Assembly (NCBI GenBank): GCA_037893245.1
Contig: JBAIAA010000240.1
Span: forward strand, 620,001-684,000
Reading direction: 5' to 3'
Source: Crossaster papposus
Taxonomy: Eukaryota > Echinodermata > Asteroidea > Velatida > Solasteridae
DNA length: 64,000 nucleotides
The first letter of the stretch is position 1, and every line of letters starts with the position of its first letter. The position numbers were made by a program, and so were the translations under genes. The notes beneath the pieces were generated by a model that was given only the letters and a program-made list of their open reading frames with translations, ran no database searches and had not been told where the DNA came from. Below, in pieces: positions 1 through 11,720 of the stretch.

Positions 1-409
1 TTCAAATTCCAAGTTTATTTTTTATTCTTATTTTTTTTTTAAATTTTTTTTTTTTGGGTGGGGGTTTTGCGCGATTTTGTTCAATATTTATGTCGTCATG
101 ACATTGCAACAAGTTGAAACCTGACTTGACTGTTTAAGAGATTAACATGAATTTAGGCTTTAAAAGATTACCCAATAAAAAAATACTGATTACAAAAAAA
201 ACCAATACTTTCTGCTTAAAGTTTGACGCTGAAGTTTTGCGTTATTTTTGTATAGTTCTTTGTTGCGTCGGACCCCCTGGTAAAAGAAGACCAACTGTGG
301 CATGACAAATACTCCCTCCGGAAATCCATGATCCCATCCTTCATTACCATTGAACAGGCAAGAAAGGTGGGTGTTTTAAGCAATGTGTTTATAAGGAGAA
401 ACTTGGACT

Positions 410-683
410 TTAACCAGTTCGCACCAGAGGACGTATATATACACGCACAAGTTTTCTGAGATTCAAAACCGATGACGCATAAACACGTCACGAGCAAGGC
501 CGGAAATCTGTCAGAAGCGAGCATGGCCGGAAATACGCGGGTGTGCTTCCCGGTACCATCGGCCTGAACCCGCCTCTGATCGAGTTTCGTTAAAAATAAT
601 GCCGGGCCTCGGCTCGGTGATGTTAAAATAATCCCGGTCCTCGGCTCGTTGATTTTAAAATAATTCCGGCGTGAACTGGTTAA
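410..683. mobile_element. TTAA MITE family B, copy 1
   Basis: TTAACCAGTTCGC at 410 and its inverse ending at TTAA 680-683. The interior has AAACACGTCACGAGCAAGG and GATCGAGTTTCGTTAAAAAT, shared by all family-B copies. Confidence 0.85.
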
Positions 684-825
684 TTTGACACCACATTTAT
701 TGTGTTGCTTTTAGTTTTTGATAAAATACGAAATTTTTAGCCATGTCTATTTTTTGCGTGGAATTGACCTCGGAGGTTGTTCGAGTGCTTACCAAAACCC
801 CCCAAATTCCTCAATTTTCCTTTGG

Positions 826-897
826 CCGGAGTTGAACCCACGACCGTCTTCTTACTAGTGTAGACGTACGTCTTGCCACTCAACCAGCGAGCTTGAC
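826..897 (-). tRNA. tRNA-like relic
   Basis: Minus strand: GCTGGTTGAGTGGCAAG (A-box-like) and GTGGGTTCAACTCC (B-box-like) with a lengthened middle, as in Ser/Leu tRNAs. The stems are imperfect, so a SINE head or pseudogene is likely. Confidence 0.35.
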
Positions 898-992
898 AGG
901 AGTTTTCTAAAATAGTTTTCTAAACTATTCTAAAGAGGGAATTTGCATCAGTGAGAAGCGTTCAACTTATTTTCCTGTTTTTGTTTCCACAG

Positions 993-3900
993 ATTCTTCT
1001 GATTGGCAAGTCTATCAACTTTCTACATCAAGTTTGCCATGACAACAGCCCCATCAAGGGCAAAGGGGAAGGCGATTCGGAGACCAAACACAAATATCAA
1101 GACAGTAGGTTTTAAAATAGACTGACCAATTTACTCTCCTTCTTTCCTCCCTGAGATTTTTGTCTGTCTTGACCAGTTAGCGCCAAGATTGCCCGGGCCG
1201 AGGCGTTTTTTTTACGAACCTGGATCTGAGACGGGTTTAGGCTGGCATCTGTGGGTAGCACACCCTGATATTACCAGGCCTCGCTCGCTGCGAGCCGGTG
1301 CTGACAGATATATTCTGCCCTGCTCCTGACGTGTTTATCTGTCGTCCGTTTTGAATATCCCGGAAAACATTGCATGTATACACGTCCTCTGACGCGAACT
1401 ACTTAAGGTTAAATATTTTTGTGTGTGTAAAAATGAAAGGTTTTAATCGTTTTTCCTGAAAAACACTTTAAAATATGTGCGGTAGACATATCAATATTAC
1501 AAATATAAATAAATCTACAAATTCATTTAAAAAAAAATTTTCTACTCTAGTTCTGTCTTGTTTCGCCAAAATGCCTCACAAATATTGGAATGAAATATCT
1601 CTTGAGCCTCAGAATCGTTATTTTGGTTCCATTTTTTTTCCCCTCAGCCGAGATGCTACTGGAGCAAGATCTTGATGGTTCCTTCCAGCAAGTCATTGAC
1701 TCTGCCTATCGCGATACCAGTAAGAGGCTACTGCATGTGCTGTACACCGACTACAAGTTCCTAGATCACCTCAAGGTATTGGACTCTTCGAAGATTTTTT
1801 TTCTTCGTTGTGCTATAAATTTCCTTCGACTTTATTTTCATATTCAATTTGACGTCTGTTTCCTTTAAATTTTCTTAAATTGTTTTCCTTTTTTTTCCCC
1901 TTTAATTGTTTTCTTTATTTTTCTTCACCATTTGCTTCCCCCCCCCTTTTTTTTTTCTTTACCTTTTACATTTACTTACACTAGTATTTCTCTGTTCAGC
2001 TCCTTTCTTTTTTTGATCAATTTTATCCTTAATTTTATCTTCATTTTGTTAAAATTTCCATTAATATCTCTCAGTTCTTTTCATAATTTAAATTGTTACT
2101 TTCACCAGGCAATGCGGAGGTACTTGCTACTGGGTCAGGGAGATTTCATTCAGCACCTCATGGATCTGCTGGAGTAAGCTCACTTTTCTTGAAACATTTG
2201 TAATTTTAAAATGTGGAGATTTTTTCTTTTCATTTGCTTATTGAGTTTTCACCAGAATTTAATTTGTGATTAACAAATTTGGAATTGTTATTATGAAGAC
2301 GAAAGTAATTGTATGGTCTAAAGGATTTTTAAATTTCCATCGGTAGGAATAAAAAAAACCTTCGGAATTGTTATAACATTTGGGAATTTCTATTCCTAGG
2401 AAAACGGAAATGTTCATTTGTGGTATTGACAACCTTTGTGGATATTCACCCCCCCCCCCCACCTCCCCCTCCCAACAAAAGTTGAGAAGTGGTTCCGCTT
2501 TACTTTGGAATATGTTGTACTTTTTAGGAGTGACTTGTCCAAGCCGGCTAACCAACTCTACCTTCACAACATGACAGGAATGTTGGAGACCGCCGTACGG
2601 GCTACCAACGCACAATATGACGACGTGGATATTCTCAACAGGGTAGATGTTCGGCTTCTAGAGGTAACCAGTTGTATGTCAACAAAAGTGTCCGGATTAT
2701 TTCCGGAAAAGATTTTGCTCCAATTTTAAACCTTTTTTTTTATAACATTTAAAAAAACCAAAAAACAGCCATCAATTACTACCTTTTACCCTTCACTACA
2801 CCAGACGCCTACATCAACATTAAAAAACAAATTGCCCCCCCCAAAATAATTCCTACCTACCTACCCTATTTCCAAATGCCATGTAATTGACCATTTGCGT
2901 GTGGAATTTAAATAATATCTGGTACACTGACTTGTTCACACAGCTTGGCACAGTTTGACTACACTGTTGCTATATCACGTGATTCGGGGCAAACCTTACG
3001 CTAGCAACCCCCAGCTCTGGAATGGTCTGGTGTCTTTGTGCCATTCCCACCCATTGTGAACAATGTATTGGTGCTGAACGTCTGTTATGTAACTATGCAA
3101 GAGCTTGCCCCGAATACATTGTTTACAATGGTTGAGAATGGTACAAAGACACCAGACCATTCCAGAGCCGGGGGTTGCTAGCGTAAGGCTTGCCCCCGAA
3201 TCACGTGATATAGCAACAGTGTCTTTGGTCTGGAGAATTTAAATGTAAACTGTGCCAAGCTGTGTGAACAAGTCAGTGTACCAGATATTTTTCAAATTCC
3301 ACACGCAAATGGCCAATTGGAAGCAGAGCTATTTTTGGTTTGGCCTAAAGTGTCAGCTGAAGCTTCAATGTCTAAAACTTTGTGTGAACCTTTAACCTTT
3401 GACCCATGCACTCAGCTGTCGCCAGGCGACACGGGCTGGGACGTGTTCAGCCTGGACTACCACGTGGACGGTCCCATCAGCACGGTCTTCACCCCGCAGT
3501 GCAAGCTCCTGTACCTGCGCGTCTTCAACTTCCTGTGGCGGGCCAAGCGCATGGAGTACGTGCTGGCGCAGGTCTGGCGTGACAAGATGGGCAGCACCCG
3601 CAAGCTGGAATCCATCGTAGGTGAGTCGCGCTGCGTTATCGTGGGACTCGCGCTGTATTTGGATTGCTTGCGAGGGTCAAGCGTGGGGTGAGTAGAGTAC
3701 GTGCCCGGCCCAGCTAGAATCCATCGCAGGTGAGTCGCGGCGCGTTATCGCGGGATTTGCGCAGTATTTGGATTGCTTGCGAGGGTCAAGCGTGGAGTGA
3801 GTAGAGTACGTGCCTGACCCGGCTAGAATCCATCCCGGGTGAGTCACGGTGCGTTATCGTGGGATTTGCGCTGTATTTGGATTGGTTGCGAGGGTCATGC

Positions 3901-6900
3901 ATGGGGTGAGTAGAGTACGTGCCTGGCTCAGCTAGAATCCATCGCAGGTGAGTCGCGGTGCGTTATCGTGGGATTCGCGCTGTATTTGGATTGCTTGCGA
4001 GGGTCAAGCGTGGGGTGAGTAGAGTACGTGCCTGACCCGGCTAGAATCCATCGCAGGTGAGTTGCGGCGCGTTATCGTGGGTTTTGCGCTGTATTTTGAT
4101 TGCTTGCGAGGGTCAAGCGGGGGGTGAGTAGAGTACGTGCCCGGCCCAGCTAGGATCCATCTCAGGTGAGTCGCGGTGCATTATCGTGGGATTCGCGCTG
4201 TATTTGGATTGCTTGCGAGGGTCAAGCGTGGGGTGAGTAGAGTACGTGCCTGGCCCAGCTAGAATCTATCGCAGGTGAGTCGCGGTGCGTTATCGTGGAA
4301 TTCGCGCTGTATTTGGATTGCTTGCGAGGGTCAAGCGTGGGGTGAGTAGAGTACGTGCCTGGCCCGGCTAGAATCCATCGCGTGTGAGTCGCGGTGCGTT
4401 ATATCGTGGGACTCGCGCTGTATTTGGATTGCTTGCGAGGGTCAAGCGTGGGGTGAGTAGAGTACGTGCCTGGCCCAGCTAGAATCCATCGCGGGTGAGT
4501 CGTGGCGCAGCACGACGTGTAGGTTTGTTCTTGCGTGAGCGCTGTTGTCCTGCTCCTGCGAGAGTCAAGTGAGGGTGCTTCTCTTACATCATTTCTGTTT
4601 GGGTTTATATTCACAACAGAGCTTGCGCCCATCCTCCACCAGTGCCACATCCTGACTGCTGAGATGGTCCATTTTGTCAACCAGATGCAGTACTACATCA
4701 ACTTTGAGGTCAGAAATCTAACAGGGAAGGGAGGGGGGGGGGGGGAGGGGAAGGGGGAGGAGGGGAAGTGGGAGGAGGGGAAGTGGGAGGAGGGGAAGTG
4801 GGAGGAGGGGAAGTGGGAGGAGGAGTAGAGGGATTTTGCTGTGAATTCTTCTGCCAAGTGTTTTTGGGGTTTTGATCTTCTTGAAGGTGATGGCGTGCTC
4901 CTGGGATGAACTTTGGAAGAAAGTGACGAACGCAGAGGACATGGACCACATCATTGCTGCCCATGAGGTCTTCCTAGATGCCATCATCAAGGGCTCGCTA
5001 CTCAATGAGGAATCCCAGGTAACATCGCCCAACATTTCTATTACAAATTTAGAGAAGCAAGTGATCCGCGGATCGTGAGAGCTTCCGCAATTCAGATTGC
5101 GACCCCGGCAAATTTTTGATTGAAATCTAAATCTTTGAATATTTGTTTTTCTTTTCGGAATATGCAGCATTCACAAAGCTAAAACTTCGTCAGTTTTTAG
5201 CTGCCAAGCGCCTTTATTTTAGAATTTAAGCAATTTTTAAAAGATTTTTTTATTTTTTATTTTACGACTGACAGAATGGTCTACTTTAGCGTTTAAAGGT
5301 AGGATTGGTTTTTTTAGCTGCCAAGCGCCTTTATTTTAGAATTTAAGCAATTTTCAAAAGATTTTTTTATTTTTTATTTTACAACTGACAAAATGGTCTA
5401 CTTTAGCGTTTAAAGGTAGGATACACCCATTGGTAATTGCTTGAATTATCAGGAATGGGTGCATTTGGGGGGTTGTAATTTATAGTAAATATTGTTTAAC
5501 TGACCTGCAAATGAGGTATCTACCTTTAAAGTTATTCACTTCAGAGTGGAACTGTCCTTGAGTACACATCCACCTGGAGCACATCGGCATACATTATCCA
5601 ACTGACTTTATCCAGCTAAATTACCTCCCGAAAAAAAAAGGCAAGAGTTTATAAGATCACAATTCCTTGTTTTCTTCGCTAGCCTTTACTGACCCAGCTG
5701 AGAGCCATCTTTGATCTGATCATCCAGTACCAAGGAGTGCAGGAGTCCCTGTACAGCGATAGCTGCGAGGAAATGAGGCAGAGAGTGGTGGACAAGCAGG
5801 CCGTCCAGGACCGGACGAAACAGGTAGGTGTGAACACCTAGTAGCCAATAAGCCATTTGCGCGTGACCCCGAGTTAAATTTGAATAACATCTGGTACACT
5901 GACTTGCTCACACAGCTTGGCACCGTTGAACTTTGAATTCTCCAGACCAAAGACACTGTTGCTATATCACGTGATTCGGGGCAAACCTTACGCTAGCAAC
6001 CATATGAAGCACGATATGTGGCAGAGAAAACCCCCCCTCTTTTGTGTTGACCATTGTGTTCCTGGAATCTCAGGAATTCCTTTTAAGTTTCAAGGGGGGA
6101 TGGGTTAGGTTACAATAGTGTTGAGTGCGTATAAAGTATAGGGATGAGAGGGGGGTACCCCTCTGCCACATATCGTGCTGGGTATACTAGCAACCCCCAG
6201 CTCCGGAATGGTCTGGTGTCTTTGTGCCATTCCCACCCATTGTGAACAATGTATTGGTGCTGAATGTCTGTTATGTAACTATGCAAGAGCTTGCCCCGAA
6301 TCATGTGATATGGCAACAGTGTCTTTGGTCTGGATAATTTAAAGTTTAACGGTGCCAAGCTGTGTGAGAAAGTCAGTGTACCAGATGTTATTCAAATTTA
6401 GCTCGGGGTCACGCGCAAATGGCTTATTTCACAAAACCCATACACCGATCCAGTAGGCCACGCCCCGTCATAGCAAAATACCTAGTAACGTGAAGCGTGC
6501 CTTGCCAAAAAACTCGTAGTGAATCACAACCCATAGACCATGTGCCCTCTGTTTACATCTATATTCAAATAGTGCCCGTCAATATGCGAACGGATCGCGT
6601 TTTACATAAATTTAGTTAAGCGGCGACATCAGAGGTCATATAATTCAAAAGGTGGTCTGACCTGTGGCGTCACTCCTCAACCAAATTGTATGCAAAACAC
6701 GGTTGTGTGCGCATATTGCCGGGCACATTTGAATACAGATGTAAACACGTGACGTCAGAGGGCACATTACATTACATTACATTACATTACATTACATTAC
6801 ATTAATATTTATAATGCGCTTTTCCCAAAAGGCTCAAAGCGCGTACAATTATAAAATGTTACTTAGATATACTTACGATAAAGTAGTTACATTAAAACTA

Positions 6901-9900
6901 ACAATTGAAACAATGATTGCAGAATAATACAAAGGTAGGAAAATTATACAAAAAGATGCGTTTTCAAAGATTTTTTGAAGTTATTTACAGAGGTAGAAGA
7001 TCTAACTGAGATCGGGAGATTGTTCCATGCACGGGAGGCACATACAGTGAAAGTTCTATCACCGGCCTGTACTCTTGTTCTAGGATATTCAAGTCGTAGG
7101 ATATCATCTCCAGATCTCAGGTTATTTCTTCTTGGAACATATTTTAACAAGCAGTCTGATAAATAGACTGGAGCAAGGTTATGAAAGGATTTGTAGACAA
7201 ATAATAAATGCTTGAACATTATTCTTTGTTGTATTGGTAACCAGTGTAGCGAATGCATCAAGGGTATGGGATCATGCTTGCGGTTGACAGCAAAAACTAA
7301 ACATGCGGCCCAGTTTTGTAACCGCTGCAGTCGTTGTATGTGTACATTGGGTACAGAAGATAACAAACCATTACAATAATCAAGCCGTGAAAGTACCAAT
7401 GAACGAACAGCGTGGTGACATGTAGATTCATCCATGAACTTGCGGGCACGTGATATATTGCGAAGATAGTAATTGACAGTTCGTGATATATATGATATAT
7501 GGGAAGACATGGACATAGCCGAGTCAAAGAATACACCTAGGTTCCTAACAGATTCAGATGGGTGAATAGAAGAGTTTCCAATAACAATGGAAATATCGGG
7601 GATAAGTTTAAGATTATGGGAGGAAGCAGCGACAAAGAATTCTGTTTTATCATCGTTTAATTAAACTTAATAACTGTCATCCAGGTTTTAATGTCTGAGA
7701 TGCATTTTTCAAGTTTAGAGATTGCACGATAGTGTAGTTACATACAAGTAGGTAACGCCTCTGAGTTAGAAAATGGCCAAAAAATGTCTTTCTCCTTCCC
7801 CTGGGAGTGGGATTTACAATTATACAGCACCCAACCGTGACTATGATTACGCTTAGAAATTTTCCCCAACTTTCTCAAGTAAGACAGAAAGTGTAGTTTA
7901 TTAAAGAGTTCGATACTCTAACCTTAATTCATATTTTCCAATTAAAGTAACACAGAACATTATTCACGTCGTATAATTTTGTTCAGACCAAAAAAAGAAC
8001 AATGGCACAATGTTTACTGACATACATGTACTAAGATGTACGTTCTTGTTCTCCTTTTTTTTTTTATCCCAAGGGTGAGTGGGGCCTGACAGCACAGACA
8101 GAGCAGGAACAGAAGAGACGCAAGGCCAAGTTCCTCCGGGAGTTCATCCCCACCAGCCGAGCGCAGCTCAAAGTCCTCAGGAAATCTTATCAGGTACCGC
8201 AAAAAGCCCAGGGCCAGATTTCACGAAACGCTAAGACGTGTCTTAAAAAGAGTAACTCGTCCCAACTCGCGACTCGTCCTACGATCGATTTCACCAAAGT
8301 TAAGACGCGTTCAACACGCTCTAACTTCCATAGCAACGCGGCTGAACTCGTCTTAACTTAGGATCGGTCCGGGAGTCGTCTTAGCTCATTAATAATACGT
8401 ACGTTAATCTGTACATGCATATTGTCTGAAAACCATTGCATTATCTTCTCGTTAAAGACAAATGTCGGCTTAGAGTTTTAGTTTCGAAGAAGAAACAGAT
8501 TTGATTTATATTTTGCTATGTGTGTAGGCCTATAGTTTTAAAAACTAATTGTTGATACGCCAACGCAACTAGTCGACTCTGTCGTATATAGAACATGCAG
8601 AACTAACTTACGTGATTGTACTGCGCAGATTAGCAAAAGTTCGTGTTCTCGCACGCGCGCACGCTGGAAGTTGGTTTGTGTGTTTCTTTTCAACGACTGT
8701 TTCCTCTAGCGGTAAAAACAAACATGAAACAGCCATCAAATTGGTAGTTGCGATGCGTCTTTCATAAGATGGGTTTAGTGAAATCGATCCTAGGACACAT
8801 CTTAGCCAAGATCGATCTTTGATCTAGGACTCGTCCTAAATCCTAAGATGAGTCGTAAGTTAGGACGAGTTTCGTGAAATCGGCCCCAGGTGTACTTGTG
8901 ACTGAAATATGCCACGCACCATTGGGGAACGCACAGCAGACATCCCTGTGAAATCGAATTTGGGCACTGTCTTGTGTATTATAGACGGTTTAGTGCAGTA
9001 TTCCAACCAAGTTGACTACGATTAGGCCAAACTAAAAAAAATCCACGTAGGTAGGTAGGTTGGAAAATATTTTTTATTTTTTCTTATTTATTTTATTTGA
9101 GTTTTAAGTGTGCATCATTTAACAGTAGGGCGTTATATTGACAGACTACAGTTTTCATTGTCACAATCTGCTGGGTGTAATTTTGAGCACGACAGAAAAT
9201 AGACACAATGTTCATGAAATATGGGACATTTGCCCAAGCCAGACATTTCTTTATTTTTTATTTGGGTTCGTTTCAGTTTTCCTAAGGTCAGGTCAGGTCG
9301 GGTCGGGTTGGTTTGGTTTGGGGAGTTCAGATCGATTTTGATTCAAGGTTTGCATGGCAAAAAAGCAATAAGATAAGTAGTTTGTGGTAACACCACGTGG
9401 TGATAACACCACGTGGTGATTCTCTTCAGTGAGATGTGTGGTTCTGACAAGAACCGGAGAGAACTCAAACATGTTTCAGACAGTATGCTCTGCCCAACGT
9501 CAGTTATTTATTAACCAGTTCGCGCCAGGATTATTTTGACATCACCGAGCCGACGCGCGGGATTATTTTTAACGAAACTCAAATCAGAGGCGGGTTCAGG
9601 CCGATGGTATCGGGAAGCACACCCACGCATTTCCAGCCTTGCTCGCTGCTGACAGACATTTCCGGCCTTTTCCGTGGCTATTTATGCGTCATCCGTTTTG
9701 AATCTGGGGAAAACTTTGCGTTTATATACGTCATCCGGCGCGAACTGATTAACCGTTTTTTGAGTCGGTTTTACCTGATTATCCCAACCTGATGCACATT
9801 ATGATCATTTGGCAGGACATGGTACAACGCTTCCTGGTGATGCTGACCGGTCATTTAGACGACAGCCTGCGTCTCCTAGCGGTCAGGCTGGACTTTAACG

Positions 9901-9971
9901 AGATCTACAAGGCCAAAGAGCCTATGCTGAGAAGCCCCATGGCGTACAGCCGAACCAAGAAGGTCTTCTGA
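993..9971 (+). CDS. TUBGCP3: Gamma-tubulin complex component 3, C-terminal part (partial, 10 exons)
   Basis: GCP3 is a core subunit of the gamma-tubulin small and ring complexes, which nucleate microtubules at centrosomes and spindles. Exons, read from ORF continuity and GT-AG sites: 993-1104, 1648-1775, 2109-2173, 2528-2663, 3416-3620, 4620-4708, 4887-5018, 5683-5823, 8074-8193, 9816-9971. All phases join and give 427 residues ending in TGA at 9969-9971, roughly the second half of a protein of about 900 residues. Recognisable GCP3 stretches are [82 protein letters not shown] and [13 protein letters not shown]. These cover the end of the GRIP1 domain and the GRIP2 domain, the part known to bind gamma-tubulin. 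The 5' exons lie left of the window. GCP2 is the nearest alternative, but these stretches match GCP3 better. Confidence 0.95.
1158..1408. mobile_element. TTAA MITE family B, degraded copy 2
   Basis: GACCAGTTAGCGCC on the left and GACGCGAACTACTTAAG on the right are decayed family-B ends. The interior is alignable by eye. Confidence 0.65.
2889..3314. mobile_element. Foldback MITE family C, copy 1
   Basis: The two halves are inverted copies, from CCATTTGCGTGTGGAAT through TATATCACGTGATTCGGGGC to GTTGCTAGCGTAAGG and back. Long inverted arms of nearly 200 bp mark a foldback element. It sits in TUBGCP3 intron 4, 101 bp before exon 5. Confidence 0.85.
3416..3620 (+). CDS. TUBGCP3: TUBGCP3 exon 5 of window; its 3' end seeds a donor-copying minisatellite
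   Basis: This 205-nt exon encodes [15 protein letters not shown] through KLESIV and ends TAG|GTGAGT. Its last 18 bases (3603-3620) recur with two changes at the end of each 109-bp intronic repeat unit that follows, so the true donor is the first of nine donor-like sites in a row. The exon is markedly more GC-rich than its surroundings. Confidence 0.93.
3603..4500 (+). repeat. 109-bp minisatellite copying the TUBGCP3 exon-5 donor
   Basis: Eight full units follow the exon. Donor-like GTGAGT sites fall at 3621 (real), 3730, 3839, 3948, 4057, 4166, 4275, 4384 and 4495. Each unit ends in a version of AGCTAGAATCCATCGCAG, matching the exon end with two changes. Units are about 90-95% alike by eye. 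Confidence 0.95.
4729..4826 (+). repeat. Purine-rich GGGAGGAGGGGAAGT repeat
   Basis: G-runs followed by five 15-bp units in TUBGCP3 intron 6. The strand asymmetry gives potential for G-quadruplex or triplex structure. Confidence 0.85.
5196..5420 (+). repeat. ~114-bp direct duplication
   Basis: TTTTTAGCTGCCAAGCGCC through GTTTAAAGGTAGGAT occurs twice (about 5196-5304 and 5310-5420) with few differences. Its end includes the left end of a family-A MITE, so the duplication followed that insertion. Confidence 0.85.
5410..5529. mobile_element. TTAA MITE family A, short copy
   Basis: TTAAAGGTAGGATACACCC and GGTATCTACCTTTAA are the inverted ends with TTAA at both sides, 120 bp. Family A shares GGTAATTGCTTGAATTATCA and GTAAATATCGTTTAACTGAC. 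Confidence 0.8.
5849..6426. mobile_element. Foldback MITE family C, copy 2, with a nested hairpin element
   Basis: The ends TAAGCCATTTGCGCGTGAC and its inverse bound the copy. Within the left arm a second element (about 6001-6186) with termini AGCACGATATGTGGCAGAG and its inverse interrupts the sequence CGCTAGCAAC. Confidence 0.85.
6769..7735 (-). mobile_element. 5'-truncated CR1/L2-type LINE, 3' end of ORF2
   Basis: On the minus strand the C-terminal part of a non-LTR reverse transcriptase is readable: [71 protein letters not shown] and [10 protein letters not shown]. One frameshift or stop lies near 7660. The 3' end runs into an (AATGT)n tail at about 6773-6805, as such LINEs often do. It sits in TUBGCP3 intron 8 opposite to the gene. 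Confidence 0.9.
6773..6805. repeat. (CATTA)n microsatellite, LINE 3' tail
   Basis: About six copies of ACATT. Position and orientation make it the terminal repeat of the minus-strand LINE. Confidence 0.8.
8208..8890. mobile_element. Inverted-repeat element (GGCCGATTTCACGAAA ends)
   Basis: GGGCCAGATTTCACGAAAC on the left and GTTTCGTGAAATCGGCCCC on the right. Both subterminal zones are rich in ACTCGTCCTA/TAGGACGAGT variants. It begins 15 bp after the exon-9 donor. Confidence 0.82.
9387..9420. repeat. Doublet of CACCACGTGGTG palindromes
   Basis: AACACCACGTGGTGAT occurs twice in tandem in TUBGCP3 intron 9. Each has a CACGTG E-box core. Function unknown. Confidence 0.6.
9511..9752. mobile_element. 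TTAA MITE family B, copy 3
   Basis: TTAACCAGTTCGCGCC through GGCGCGAACTGATTAA, 242 bp including both TTAAs. It ends 64 bp before the last TUBGCP3 exon. Confidence 0.88.
9816..9971 (+). CDS. TUBGCP3: TUBGCP3 terminal coding exon
   Basis: The acceptor is TTGGCAG. The exon encodes 51 residues including [20 protein letters not shown] and [13 protein letters not shown], then a short basic tail and TGA at 9969-9971. The tail matches the GCP3 C-terminus in position and length. Confidence 0.93.
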   Translation, partial: DMVQRFLVMLTGHLDDSLRLLAVRLDFNEIYKAKEPMLRSPMAYSRTKKVF

Positions 9972-10177
9972 AGGGGACCGAGTGAGTTGAGAGGGGCATC
10001 AAGACAGATTGCAAGTGGGGTTCAATTTACAATTTACAAGAGTTTGTTAACTCTGGAGTTTGCCACGGTACTAAAATTGTTAGCAGTCTTTTTTTAATTT
10101 TTATACTGCAGTGATTTCAACTCGCGATGATAAACTCACGATATACAAAACTGAAGAAAAAAAAGCACTGTTCATCA

Positions 10178-10565
10178 TTAAAGGTAGTATACACCATTGG
10201 TAATTGCTTTAATTATCATGAATGGGTAGATTTGGGGGGTTGTATTTCATGGTAAATATCGTTTAACTGACTTTTCCGAAGTTTTACAATCATGGATGCC
10301 GAGAAAAGCACAAAAAACAGCGTTTGTTTTCAACCGGGGTCGAGCAGTTATTCTTATGTTATCTTTGTTTTTTCGCTCTCGCCGTCCGGCGAGAGCGAAT
10401 TTTTCTTTATAAAATTCATTTTTTTTGGAATAATTACAGGATATCTAGCGCAATCCTTTTGCTGAATGCCTAGAATCATTATTTACTTTCAATTGAGTAA
10501 GGTATTTCTTAATAATTCAGTAGTAAATATTTTCGATATCTGCAAATGGTGTATACTACCTTTAA
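10178..10565. mobile_element. TTAA MITE family A, full-length copy
   Basis: TTAAAGGTAGTATACACCA and TGGTGTATACTACCTTTAA bound 388 bp with TTAA at both ends. It has the family interior (AAAAACAGCGTTTGTTTTCAA, TACAGGATATCTAGCGCAAT). Confidence 0.88.
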
Positions 10566-10657
10566 ATGTTGCCATCTAATCCGGTGGAACCGCAATTTTT
10601 TTTTCCTAAAAAATTATACATTTTTTCTCTCGATAGACCGGCCTAACTTTAAAGGCA

Positions 10658-10663
10658 AATAAA
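10658..10663 (+). terminator. Candidate poly(A) signal for TUBGCP3
   Basis: AATAAA lies about 690 bp past the TUBGCP3 stop. A second AATAAA at 11528-11533 is also possible. A family-A MITE (10178-10565) sits between the stop and this signal, so the 3'UTR may include it. Confidence 0.35.
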
Positions 10664-10859
10664 ATATGAGAACTATAGAAATAAAGAAGGGACACCCTAT
10701 TAGGAAGGTGCAAGTATGACCTAGAAGACACTTAATACTAACCGGTTTGCGATATATTTTTTTAGGAGCTGTGTGGTGCGTGAATGTATATTCATGAGAA
10801 AGAGCAATGGCAACTCGTATACATGAAAGAATTATTAACGGCTTCGTCAACCAACTCGC

Positions 10860-10930
10860 CAATAGCATAGTTGGTAGAGAGGAAAGCTATAGATCAAAAG
10901 GTCTGTGGTTCGAATCGACTATCGTTAACG
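10860..10930 (+). tRNA. tRNA-like relic downstream of TUBGCP3
   Basis: CATAGTTGGTAGAG and GTGGTTCGAATCG are spaced like A and B boxes. A similar pair lies at about 44690-44757. No clean cloverleaf. Confidence 0.3.
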
Positions 10931-11592
10931 TTTGTCTTTTTTTTTGGGGGGGGGGGACATTTTCTTATGGGTTATTTTAACCAAAGAACAAGGTTGAAGG
11001 GAAAACCTGATTAGGGATCAAAAGTGCCTTGACAAATTAGCGACTTCATTTTTCAGTATGATCTAGTTGGGAGGCACTGAGGTGCAAGTAGGTTTCTAAA
11101 TCAGCTTTCATATAAAACAACAGATAATATGTAATCTGGTAGCACAAAAAGAGCGTAAAGTCACACTAGGGTATAAAGTTATAAGTAGAAACGTCAGGAC
11201 TGTAACAAATTAAGTTAAGAGGACCTAATATTTCGATCTTAACAAGATCTTCTTCAGAGACTAAAGGATTTTAACAACTTATGAAAAACACCATATTCTG
11301 TAATATCCCAAAGATTTTTAAACAATTTTGTATCGGAGCTAGGAATTAGATACCACAACACGCAATGTATCTTATTTAAAACGTTCCTTCAAGAAATACC
11401 ATAATCCTTGATTTTGCCACTTTCCCATTTCGTATTTCGTTCTTCACTACTTTTAGGAGGTCTAATTGTATACATAGAACCACTTGCTTTTCGTAAAATG
11501 CTCTCTCTGACGTTCAATACTGAACAAAATAAAATACTATTGTAAATAAACAAAGCTGCTTAAATTTTAAAAAATGGGTTTCATTTCGACTT

Positions 11593-11598
11593 TTTATT
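11593..11598 (-). terminator. Candidate poly(A) signal for the nitrobindin gene
   Basis: TTTATT on the plus strand reads AATAAA on the minus strand, 123 bp past the stop codon. TUBGCP3 and the nitrobindin gene therefore converge tail-to-tail. Confidence 0.5.
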
Positions 11599-11720
11599 AT
11601 TATCAAATATACATATTTTCCTGAGTATATATATTTGCCTGCTTTCTTTTCATAAATACAAATGCAATTTTAACCAAAAACATGGTCGCTTCAATGCCAA
11701 TAAAATGGCGATTACAAATG

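Noticed and set aside
216..524. 102-codon minus-strand ORF
   Set aside because: It covers a family-B MITE and varies from copy to copy; the same holds for similar ORFs at 12.0, 33.2, 42.3 and 49.3 kb.
3603..4500. Tandem coding exon duplication in TUBGCP3
   Set aside because: Only 18 exon bases are repeated per unit; the rest is intronic and contains stops.
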